Part shown: piece by piece, positions 11,949-21,700 of the stretch
Layout of the letters: each line of letters begins with the position of its first letter
How positions within the stretch are numbered: position 1 is the first letter of the stretch
From: Kappaphycus alvarezii
Taxonomy: Eukaryota > Rhodophyta > Florideophyceae > Gigartinales > Solieriaceae
Length of the DNA stretch: 64,000 bases
Direction of reading: 5' to 3'
NCBI GenBank assembly: GCA_002205965.3
Contig: NADL03000012.1
Location: 434,001 to 498,000 of the forward strand
Notes under the pieces: generated by a model
The model's input: the letters and a program-made list of their open reading frames with translations, nothing else
Databases searched by the model: none
What the model was told of the DNA's origin: nothing
Program-made: the position numbers and the translations under genes

Positions 11949-12004
11949 TACCGTAGGCTAACCTATTTTTCAATCATTAAAAAAACACCCCAATTATTCC
12001 CCTA
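11949..12004 (+). repeat. Short dispersed repeat, copy 4
   Basis: Reads GGCTAACCTATTTTTCAATC then ATTAAAAAAACACCCCAATT, matching the 3' part of the block at 11,558-11,697 but with three extra A residues. The upstream part of the longer block is missing. Confidence 0.65.
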
Positions 12005-12159
12005 CGTACAGTGTGTGCACTGCATCTTCTTTTTCTACGGCGCTGTGCTGTTGACAAGTCAGCGGTTACCTGCATTACTGTGCATTACTGTTCAGTAGCG
12101 CTTCCTACGTGTAGTTCAGCAAGGATCATGCTTAACTGGATTAATTGGAATTACTGTCG

Positions 12160-12815
12160 GGGAGAGTTGTACTGTACAGTACAGTACACTGTACCGTAGT
12201 ACAGTAAACAGTAGAAACTTTACTGCATTTGGAGAGAAACAGCAAAGTACAATACTGTACTGTACTGTAGAACGTTGCAAATAAATACCCGGCGGGTAAA
12301 GAATATTACTGGTGCAATGAAAATGGGCCAAGCCAATGGTACAGTAATGGCGAGGTGGCCATAATTGTGCAAAGAGTGTCCAGAATGAACAAATGGCGTT
12401 ACACGTTGAGATATATTGTTTGGCGTGTACAGTATAGTGCTGTACTGTACTGTAGCTTGGGAAGGCGTTGAACGCTTTAATCATATCTACCCACTGACAG
12501 AAGAGTGTTGTTGGGGAAAATAAGTTTTTGCTAATATCTGTTGCCCTAAATTTCCGACAAACGCCTTTAATTGAAATAAACCAGTGAGATACTGTAGCCA
12601 GCGCCACTTTTTCCCGTTGTCGAGCGTACTCGCAGTACAGTAATTGCAACAATTTTTGAATTTTTTATTTCCAAATACCCGTACTGTATGGCATTTCCGT
12701 GCAGTACAATATCCAATTGCATTTTTGTATGGATTATTCTAATGTTCAAGTTGTGACCTCGGTGTGTTTGCATACGTGTTGTACTTTACTGTACTGTACA
12801 GTACAGTAGTGTAGT
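12160..12815. repeat. Cluster of GTACTGTAC / TACTGTACAGTA palindromes
   Basis: Runs of overlapping TACTGTA, GTACAGTA and CTGTACAG words occur at about 12,168-12,212, 12,250-12,270, 12,428-12,452 and 12,780-12,812. They combine into self-complementary stretches such as TACTGTACAGTACAGTAC. Similar words recur near 11,755, 11,905, 44,035, 55,612-55,780, 56,125, 56,228 and 59,022-59,047. No ORF here is convincing. Confidence 0.7.
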
Positions 12816-12865
12816 GTATTACTCTAGCAGGGCATGAGGGGTCCAAGAATTTTCAAGAGGGCCTT

Positions 12866-14423
12866 GTGACCTGGTCTTTATTCCCGGTTTTTTATTTCGT
12901 GCCCCACCTCCAGTCGGACATACGTCCGCTGCCGTCGACTCAACCTTATCCCACCTCATCCCCTCCTCCTTTTCCTCTTCGCACCACCTCGTCAACAAAT
13001 ACCCTCCCGTGCCTACATTCAACCCGCCAACCCTCCAACTTTCCGTCTCCTCCCAACCATTACTCACAAACAAATCCACCCATCGCTCTTTCCGCCGACC
13101 CATACAAGTCCATCTCACACTCTCCATTTTCTACGCCACGAAACCCCCATACCAACCAACATCGCATTTCCTCATTCTCATCTTCCCGCCCTACACGACT
13201 CAATTTCCCCCCCTTTCCTTCCTCTTTACCAAATCCGCATCCCTCACGAAACATTACCCCGCAACTTTTCATCAATCCTCACCCGATTAACAACACACCC
13301 CTCACCACCATCCTCAAACCATCCAACCCAACTCGCTCGTCAACTTCCAACTTCCTCTCCCCCTCCAACCTCTCCAACTCCCCGCCCGCCTCACCAGTCC
13401 AAACCCCTCATCTTTCCAATTCCAAATTCTCCCCCCTGGTCAACTCGCATCCCGCCCGTGTTTTCCCGCCTGATCCACCTCCAATTCCAACACATCGCCA
13501 CCACCCCGCCGCCCCGAATCTCGCATTCCCCGCATCCCCCACTTTCACCCCCTTTCCCCTTTCCATACCCCACCACCGCTCATTTCACCATGACTCACTC
13601 ACACCCCCCTCCCCCTCCCCCACACTCCCCGACACTGCCGTACGCTACCCGTTCAAGATTGGACGCTCCCTGCGCAACCCTCGTACCGCCCGCGATTTCC
13701 TCGCTCTCAAATACATGCATATTCCTGACAAGGTGTCCATGTCACAGCCTGCCACCTTGCGGCGCGAGCAGGACACATGTCAGGTGCAGATGCCAACCAC
13801 GGATGGGCATTCATCGGTCATGTTTGAGGGGCATTGTCGTACGCCCAACCCGCGACGTGAATCGGCGGTCGTGATTATATGTTGGTGTTTGTCAATGGGC
13901 AAATGTGGTTGGAGCGGGCGGGCGATTATTTTCAGAATGTGCGTGCTACGGATGGTGCACGGAATGAAGGGCCGAAGATGGAGTATCCGGAGGGGGTGGG
14001 ACAGGAGGAGGAGGATGAGGCTATGAGGGATGGGGATTCGTGGATGGGGGTGGAGGGGATGATGATGAGGAGGGTGGGTCGCCGATTACGCCAGAGGAGG
14101 ATAGCGTCATGGGGGAGGAGGGAATGGTGGGGAGGGTTGGGGGGAAGGGAGTGGGTGGGATGGGTGGTGGGAGTGGGAGTGTCGGGCAGGGTAGAGTGGT
14201 GAGTGGGAGGGTCGGGTTGAAGAGTGTGGCTGGGAAGAGTGTGGCTGGGAAAGGGCCGAGCAGTGTGCGCGGGTCTGCCGGTAGGAGACGGGGGAGAGAG
14301 GATGTGGACAATGAGGAAGATGGGGGTAGTAGCTCGGAGGATGACGAGGACGATAGCGACGACAGCGAATCGGACTCTGACTCTGATGGCTCGTTCACGG
14401 AGGAAAGCTCCGAGGAGGATTGA
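12866..14423 (+). pseudogene. ELL-associated factor (EAF)-like transcription elongation protein, reading frame shifted twice
   Basis: EAF proteins bind ELL and stimulate RNA polymerase II elongation in the nucleus. The first frame gives ~260 residues of Pro/Ser/Thr/Asn-rich low complexity, then YPFKIGRSLRN, DFLALKYMHIPDKVS and SVMFEGHCRTPNPRRES. After a shift near 13,868 the next frame gives DYMLVFVNGQMWLERAGDYF and QNVR. This order (short basic start, FxALKY-like strand, a strand ending FEG, then LVF..GxxxLER) fits the EAF N-terminal domain. A second shift near 14,035, in a run of G, leads to a Gly-rich then very acidic tail (Asp/Glu/Ser to 14,423, stop TGA), like the acidic transactivation tails of EAF family members. 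No ATG opens the first frame (12,866 is GTG), so a 5' exon is expected; CCTCCAG at ~12,912 could be an acceptor. Both shifts could be assembly errors rather than true decay. Confidence 0.65.
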
Positions 14424-15181
14424 GAGGGATGGTGGTGCATGTAGTGTAGATAGACAGTTTTGGAGGCGGATAGCTAGGGACGCGAGTGGAGTGCGGGGAA
14501 AGTTGCGGCATGGTTTGTACAGATGTTTAAATTAAAAGCAGTTTGCAGCAAGCAAGCGAGTTTGTCTATTGGGCGAGTCTGTACTTGCTATTTGGTGCAT
14601 GGATTGAGGGCATCTCTCAATGCAGCAAGTGAGGGAAATGGAGGGCGGAAAGTAGCGACTGCGGCGTTGGTTTATGGCGGGGACGTGAAACTTGTTGCGG
14701 AGAGAATACATTTCAAGAGGCGGCAAATTACGGACAAGTAGGCTGGTTTTCGAGGCACACGAATGCGAAACACCGAGTGGTATGACTGCCATGCTACAAT
14801 GCAAGAACAGCGAGGAGATAAATCGGCGCAGGATTTCAGCAACCGGATACGATCGAAACGTATCAGCAGGGAAGGGACATCAAGGTCTAGCCGAACAAGT
14901 CTAAATCAGTTGTAGCGCTCTCCTCTTTACCGAAATATGTAAACCAGTTCTACACAAATGTCACGCGCCCGCAACTCCCCGCAACGACAACACCGCACGA
15001 CGAAGAATTGACGCAACCCAACCATCCCGCCTGTACAAATATCAAACAGCGGCCAGCGGCCCACAATATATACACCACCACACCTCTACCGCACAACCCA
15101 AGCACACACCAAAACGATACAACAAACCCCCACACAGCGCGACTCTAAAATACACGGGCGATGCGCCGGTCGCAAACCCGG
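14424..15181. other. Spacer between convergent genes
   Basis: This lies between the end of the EAF-like gene (plus) and the end of the minus-strand gene starting at 16,170, so it should hold both 3' ends. Only short ORFs are present (72-103 codons); none is recognised. Confidence 0.4.
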
Positions 15182-16170
15182 TTACATAACGCGTGGAACA
15201 AAGGCCTGAACGGACACGAGGATGGAACAGATGGTGAGAAAGAGGCCGACTCGATCTCGCGGGTTGAAGGATAGCATGCCTTGCTCTTGTTGAGGTTGTG
15301 TGTGATGCGGTGGTGGGTTGGATGGAGTGTGGGAGGGGGAGGGTGACGCAGGAGGTGGTAGAGGTCGGACATGTTTTGTGCGCGGGGGGAAACGTGGAAG
15401 GGGGGGGTGGGGTGGGGAATTGGTGGGGTGGGATGACCATTTCGGAGATGGGGGGGGGAGCATTGTGAGGAGGGGGGGGTGGAGTGGGGATGTGTGTGTG
15501 GTGGGAGGGCATTTTTGGGTTTTGGAGTGAGGTGATTTTGGGTGGAGAGGGTTGAAGTGGGGGTGAGGGAGGGTTTAAGTTGAGCTGGAGGGGGGGGTGG
15601 GTGGGTGGTGTGGGTGGTGGAGGTAATGGGATGGGGAGAAAGGGGGATGGGGAGGATGGGTGCATCGATTGTGCAGGTTTTTGGGGGTGGGGTTGCAGCA
15701 CGTGTGTAATGGCGTGGGGAGGGGTGTGCGGCGATTGGTGGGACACGGTGTTAGGTGCTCGGGGGAGGAGGGTTTGGCGGGTTTGGTGATGTGCTGTTTA
15801 CTGTATACAAGTTGTTCGGTTTGAGGACTTTTCATTTGAGGGTTGGGCTTTGTGTTGGCGTAGAAATCAGTGGAAGCGTTTTTGACTTGTGTGGAGCGAC
15901 AGAATATTGAATGGGAATAATAAAATTGCAACGTTTTTGCGTGTTGATGAAAGCGGGCGGGTATTGCAGTTTCGATTTTTTTGTGCTGGCGCCCAATCGT
16001 TGACGTCTTTGGTGAATTGGTGGACGCTTGGGTGATATTTTGGTCGCCGTGCCTGGCCCGTGGAACGTTACGCCCCAATTGGGATCCGTGATCCAAATGC
16101 ATCGGTTGCAAATACTCACCTTGTTATTGGTGTGTCGACCTGATTCCTCTCGCATCCGCCAATGAGCCAT
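15182..16170 (-). CDS. Pro-rich protein with C-terminal membrane helix, one predicted intron
   Basis: A first exon of 17 codons starts at ATG 16,170-16,168 (MAHWRMREESGRHTNNK) and ends at 16,120, followed by GTGAGTATT, a near-consensus splice donor. The acceptor is uncertain; ACAG sites lie near 15,800 on the minus strand. The following ~600 bp is extremely C-rich on the coding strand and encodes Pro/Ser/His/Thr-rich low complexity in any frame, so the frame cannot be fixed by eye. The last part reads GMLSFNPRDRVG, then a ~17-residue hydrophobic helix, then FVPRVM and TAA (15,184-15,182): a plausible tail anchor or C-terminal membrane segment. I do not recognise the family. C-runs of 8-9 bases near 15,450-15,480 are places where indel errors would shift the frame. 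Confidence 0.4.
15290..15660 (+). other. G-run-rich segment with G-quadruplex potential
   Basis: The plus strand carries many runs of 4-9 G (for example around 15,388, 15,452, 15,472 and 15,590) separated by short spacers. On the minus strand this is the C-rich, Pro-coding part of the gene at 15,182-16,170, so G-quadruplexes would form on the template strand. Confidence 0.6.
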
Positions 16171-16637
16171 TGCCGTCAGGAGGCGGAATCACGTTCATGC
16201 ACACCGCATTGCCCAATGTCTGGTGGTTTGTGGCATGTCAGATTATGTGCAAATTGCCCTTTTGCAAATATGCAAATTGCACCCACGTATTCTACTGTAC
16301 TTGGAATCACATCTTATCTGCATTACAGTCCGTACTGCTGTCGGACCGTGCTACACCTCTCTGATAGGCCGTGTCGCAGTCACATTACAGTAAAAAAGAG
16401 GACGAAATCGTTCCGTCGAGACAGCTTGGAAGATGTCGGTGTAAGTTTTGTTGTCAACATGGTGCAGTACCCACCGACCTGTTGTCCTGTATTCTACTAA
16501 ATTTACACTCACAAAATCTCGGCAAATCTCCGAAAACTACTCGACTTGCGTACGTAACAGCAAAACTCGCTCAGCAAATTCAATCAATGGCCATTCTCAA
16601 CATCGTCACAGGCCTCTCTTACCGCAATCCACAAATG

Positions 16638-17674
16638 TTAGACCCGCTCACCCTTCCATACTTTCAAACCGCCTCTCAGACGGGCAAACCGGTTGATCAA
16701 GACAGGTAATGCAGATTCCAACCCTTGGTCCACGTGGCCTGTTTGTTGCTGTCCATGACTCCCACCCCAACACGGTTGCAACACAGAGTCGAGCGCATTC
16801 GTCAACTGCGACGCGGCCTCATCCAAGTCGTCGAGCCCCGCAACCATCAACATCGAAATAAACCGCAATGCTACTGCAAAACTGACAACAACACGCCAGT
16901 CTTAAAACTCTACAAATCGTTTCCCACTCTATAAACTTGGTTCCGCCTTAACGCATTTGCCGCCCGCACCACTCAACAGCATACCACTCTCTGCGTCAAT
17001 CCAACACTTCCAAGTCATACACCTCACTCAGACATCCCCGCCACCCCACCCCTTGCAAACGAAATCATCCTCGCACAGTCCATCCCGCCTCTCTGCAAGC
17101 CCCTCCGAAGCCCGCAACCTCATCGCCACCCCGCCAACAATCCACTCCAAACTCCCACACCCCGTCTCCATCCCCACCACATTACCCGCACCCCTGCGTC
17201 CCCGTCTACCCCGCTCTCTCCCCCAAACCCCCGAATCCATTCCCCCCTACCCATTCCAAAAGCCCGCCTTTTCACCCAACAATCCCATCCCCACCACTAT
17301 CTTACTCTCGCGCCCCACGCTTTCCCCGCCATCTACACCACCCACTGCGCCCCCTTGTCTTCTCCTGTCGCACCTCCCCACCATTTCCTCATCCATCCAA
17401 CCTTGCGCCCTCACAACTCCCTTTGTCCCCCCCGTACCACCGGCAGCACCTGCCACATCTCCCACTCCAGTGCCCGTGATGCTATTCCGCCATGCATCGC
17501 GACCACGTCCATGCCACACTCTGCATATCTGCCTACTGCCTCACCCAACATGACGGCAATGTCCGCAACGCTCTGATCCGCCTCTTTTTCCGCCCTTCTC
17601 GCGCCCTCGCCCACCTCCAAGCCCTTGGCGTGGTCCCTGCCACTGGAATTCGGGCTGTTCGCCTCGGTGTACAA
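16638..17674 (-). pseudogene. Interrupted minus-strand coding stretch, unidentified
   Basis: Three minus frames (17,519-17,247; 17,240-17,028; 16,868-16,638) are in the same phase, separated by only a few stops, and a fourth (17,674-17,411) overlaps in another phase. The upstream part reads AEKEADQSVADIAVMLGEAV and GRYAECGMDVVAMHGG, an amphipathic helical pattern; the downstream part reads RFISMLMVAGLDDLDEAASQ and ends near KVWKGERV. These look more protein-like than the plus-strand Pro-rich frames opposite (16,957-17,553). Introns, sequencing errors or decay could explain the stops at ~17,245, ~17,026, ~16,932 and ~16,907. I do not recognise the family, and the strand choice is an inference. 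Confidence 0.3.
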
Positions 17675-17707
17675 CCCTCGTTACCCGCTTAGCGCAAAAT
17701 GTTGTAG

Positions 17708-17735
17708 TGGACCCATCTTTTCTACAAGATGGGTC
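17708..17735. repeat. Perfect 11-bp inverted repeat, 6-nt loop
   Basis: GGACCCATCTT (17,708-17,718) and its exact complement AAGATGGGTCC (17,725-17,735) enclose TTCTAC. It sits just beyond the upstream end of the minus-strand coding stretch. It may be a terminator-like or foldback structure; short enough that chance is not excluded. Confidence 0.5.
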
Positions 17736-18156
17736 CGGGAAGAAACTGTCTTTGATACAATGGCCAGAAGACAGAAAAAAGGCCATGGACAGATGTTGCA
17801 ACACAGACGGAATTCGTCATATTTAAACTCATGTTACTCGCCATGCGTACACCCGCAGCCTTTTCCAGGTAACACCGCCCAAGAACACGTACTTTGCTAT
17901 CTTTTAATTTACAAGGCGAGGATGACAAGCGCTTTATTCTTGAAATGGATACAGAGGTTTGACGGCACCGTGGTCCGCCCAATCGCCTGCAATGTCACCG
18001 TTGTCTCTCCCTTCAAACCATGAGGTACGATCAAGAGCCACACGGGAATTGGGCGCTGCTGTTGCAACAAGGTGACTGACCTGGAGCGAAAACTGTCACC
18101 TCGACTCCCTTCTCCCTCCAGTAACTGTACAGGTGCCCAATTTAGACTTTCAAACG

Positions 18157-18315
18157 ATGGCCTTTGATTCCCTGGGTTCTCCTTCCCCGGCAACCATCCT
18201 CTTCGTAGAAGGTATGTTGCCGCGCATCGCGGAGAAGTTCCGCACATCCGTTGGAGTTGTCCGCACGCGGATTTATGGGCGCATTGGTTGCACAATGGAT
18301 CTCAAAACGAATTGA
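18157..18315 (+). CDS. Short exon with a conserved ILF-E--LPRIAE motif, partner at 58.8 kb
   Basis: From ATG 18,157 the frame gives 52 residues including SPATILFVEGMLPRIAEKF and ends at TGA 18,313. The minus strand at ~58,815-58,900 encodes RIILFREDLLPRIAEC in the same register, and the DNA is alike for about 75 bp (both contain GATTCC..GGGTTC, ATCCTCTTC and CCGCGCATCGCGGAG). Conservation of the frame in two diverged copies suggests a real coding exon. The family is not recognised. An upstream exon is possible, as CTGTACAG at ~18,125-18,132 could be a splice acceptor. Confidence 0.35.
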   Translation: MAFDSLGSPSPATILFVEGMLPRIAEKFRTSVGVVRTRIYGRIGCTMDLKTN

Positions 18316-19650
18316 ATGTTTTCCGCGCAATGACTCCCTCTACATTAGATCTGTATTTTATATACTGTAGTGTGTGCAGTGCATTTGTGAAGACTTCGTC
18401 AAATTGAACAGAAAAACCCATACATCATAAAGCTGACTACCACCACTTTAGAACGTTGAAATTCATATTTTTCGACAAGGTGTGAATCAATAAGACTGGG
18501 AAATCAGCAAGAGATCAATTTATTCAGAAAAAAATATCAGCAATCATCTTCAGTTTGCCTACCGTGGGCAGAAATAGCTCGGATTTGAATATCCATTCGA
18601 GGCTTTCTCCTCTGTCTGTAACGTTCCTGGATTCTTTTTCGTTTTTCAAGCTGATTGGAACTGATGTCAAAAACACGATTGCACATACTGTACGTCTAAA
18701 ACGATCACGGTACTCAGTTCGCAAAGGGTGCCAGCGAATATGAACGTTAGTCAACGTATAATCGAAAATAACTGTCGTAGTTCCTCCCGCACCACTTAAC
18801 CCCAGCGACATTCGAAAGACCTCCCATCCTTCCAAAACATTCTCTACAATTATTCGATCACTAGAAACCTTTAAATTGCATTGCTCATCAACATGAGTGC
18901 GATTGCCGTTCTGTGGTTTTTCTTTGGTATTATCGCACGACAAATTCCCGATGCGCCTTGATATACCTTGTCCATGGGGACACCCCAACACCGGGGGTAT
19001 ACAGCGCCCAATTCACCGCCGTCTAATTCCTGGCGTTCATCTCGGGTCTTTGCAGCTCAACAGAATGAAACTGACTGTTCTCCTAGAAAATATTGAGATC
19101 CGAAATGGAGCCCGGGTAGTGTTGGGAGCAACCAAGAGCCAATTCGTTTGGAAGCACCGAAACTTCTACTTTACAACCATATAACTTGTACTTCCACTGT
19201 AGTACTTTACATTATTGCACTCTACCGCTTGGTCGATATGCTTGCTAGAACGTTACGTCAGTCGCATACCGCGCGTATGGAAAATTCTTAAGCAATTGTC
19301 CGTTTGCCTTAGATTATCTATTGTGAATTGAGCTCCCACAGCAGTAACGGCAGACGCAAAAACAAACTCAGAGACGGAGCGGACGAATTTCTTGACGAAA
19401 CTTTCGAAGGACGGTCCTTTGCGGCCAATATCTCTTGCCAACCATTCCCATTATCCACCGTTATTGAGTACTGCAAGCATCATGAAGAAAGCATCCTTCG
19501 CGGTTCAATCACATTTGCGGCCTCTACCAACATTGCATTTGCCATCTGTGAACCGTCCAAATAACTACCACATGGTGTCAAAATCCTTGACGCTGAAGTT
19601 TGTCATGTTGAGTATAGCCGCGGAAACTGCAGTTTCATAGAACATGTCGA
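18316..19650. other. Transition zone with one unassigned ORF (18,524-18,991, minus)
   Basis: The longest frame is 155 codons on the minus strand at 18,524-18,991. It holds a hydrophobic strand-rich part (TTTVIFDYTLTNVHIRW) and a charged C-terminal half, without a recognised domain. Plus-strand frames at 18,897-19,184 and 19,328-19,640 are also unassigned. Composition falls steadily toward the AT-rich block. Confidence 0.3.
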
Positions 19651-21666
19651 GGTACGAGCAAAAGGAACCTATTTACTCATCCGAGTTCTATCTGGGGTCC
19701 GCATTGTATTCATCTAAAATGGTCTCTCGCTCCGCAGTGGCATCGGCGAAGAGCATGAGGCTTTCATTTGCCTGTTGTTCTGTCATTGGAGCATATTAGT
19801 TTTCGGATGCCGTCTGAGTCTCGCTATCGGTGCGGGCAGGTGCTTGGGAATTATGTCGGGGCATTGTTTGGGGCTATTGTGGTGAGAGAAAAGAGCAGTG
19901 TTTGCAAAGTCGTTAACTCCTGGGGTGTGGAAGTGAATAGCTCCCTTTATTGAATTATTTGCTCTGTGTGATCTCCAAATATGGCTGGAGGTCGAACTAT
20001 TTGGAGATTGACGTGCTCTCCTTGTAAAAGAGCGCCTTTTTTTACTGTGAACCGTGATCTCCTATTTTGATCTCGATTTTGAAAACTGCTGAGTATTAAC
20101 ACCAATGACACTCGAAGTATATACATGCTATTAACTGTAACTTCTGTAGCATCTGAAAATGTATTGGCTCTTTCTGATTACTCCTCTTATTTGATTGAGA
20201 GCTCTATTGAAATCTTATTAAAATAAAGGGCACGGTAATGAATTTACCAATATGTGTCAACCCTGCATGCCACAAAGACTTCCTAAACGTTTAATTGTGT
20301 TTCAAGTAATTGATGCAACTGAAATTTAATCAAACAATTACTCAATACAAAGACTACTGAGGTAAAAATAATTGCGCATCGTTGTATTTGGTGGACCGAG
20401 AACTAATGTCGTTTTTGACGCCTCCTTTTTTCGCGATATGCCGCCTGTGTCGCCTTTCTTTTGTCAAAGGACTTAGTGCCGATTGCATACAACTTGTTTT
20501 TACAGAATTATACAGCTTTGAATCCTCAGCACTCAGCGAGTGGTAGGTACCTGTAGTGCCCAAGTTCGTTTATGCGGCACAAATCATAAAGAATAAATCG
20601 CACAACATTTTTGAGAAACTTAGGGGCCTTAATGATTTTAAGAACTGTCGAATAAAGGTATGCAACTTAGATATCTTGGAAAAGGACTTTGGCTTGCTTG
20701 GAGCTCGTGTGAGTGAAAGCAATGTAGACTTCCTATTATGATCTCTTTATGTGCAGCGTTTTGTAAGTTCCAATACGGTTCAATTCGCCGAGTTCAAGTT
20801 GTGGAGTGTGATGCATAGATATGGGTCATTTAACAGCTTTGAAGCCCAAAAATCCATGCTCCCGTATAATAGGTAGATGGACGGATGCCATCAGAATAGT
20901 TTCGCGTTTCAACGTTTTATTTACCCTTTTTGGTCGCCTTCATGTCACTGGCGGAAGAAGTAATGAAAACATTTAAGCATCAACTCAGTTGTAAATATAG
21001 TACTTTACGTGAAAATCATAATTCACATGAGGAGGTAAAATATCTCAACCATCAAGCAAGATGGATTCAAATTGCGCACTTTGATTTCGGTACAAATTCA
21101 TTTTCTGGTCCATAATCTTCTTAAAAACTAAGGAAACACCGAAAAATACTATCCACACACATTTTTGAATGGAGAAGTTGAACAAATTAGTGAAGACATA
21201 CCGCACCTAAGTATCTTCCTCGCCCATCTGTATTATCTGTACAACGTACAATGTCCCTCACTGAATAACACTTGAGCCCTTCTAATAGAGTTTTCAGATG
21301 TCATCCGCGAGTCACCATCAACGTGAAGAAGTCCCTGGCGGACAAAGTTCGCTGCTATATTATCTATTTCTCAAAATAGCTAAGCAGCTTCTCGCCTTAA
21401 AAAAGGAGATTATCGGCAAATAAGTCGGTGCCCATGACTATAAGCACAGAAGCAAGTCATAGATTTTCTGCAGCTGACCATTAAGCTAGTGTTCATCCTC
21501 GACTTATTCTGAAAGGAGCATAATTTCGTAACTTGATTTCTGATGAAGGCTCAGTGAATGTATTGGAAAGCATTGAGGCTTTAAAAGAGAAAATTACTCT
21601 TTTTACGGGGTAAAAAGTGAAACACGTTGTCATTTGAAATTTTCTAGGAGGTAGAGTTCACGCATG

Positions 21667-21700
21667 TCCAGACCAACTGGCAGAACCCAGTTGGTCTGGA
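21667..21700. repeat. Perfect 14-bp inverted repeat, 6-nt loop
   Basis: TCCAGACCAACTGG (21,667-21,680) is followed by loop CAGAAC and the exact complement (21,687-21,700). The arms are GC-rich within a ~30 percent GC neighbourhood, which makes the hairpin stand out. Confidence 0.7.

Noticed and set aside
13458..13874. Plus-strand ORF of 138 codons overlapping the EAF-like gene
   Set aside because: It is out of phase with the EAF motifs and kept open by the C-rich composition.
16957..17553. Plus-strand 198-codon Pro/Ser/Thr-rich ORF
   Set aside because: The opposite strand gives more protein-like, less repetitive sequence over the same span in one main phase; this frame looks like the shadow. 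The strand choice remains uncertain.
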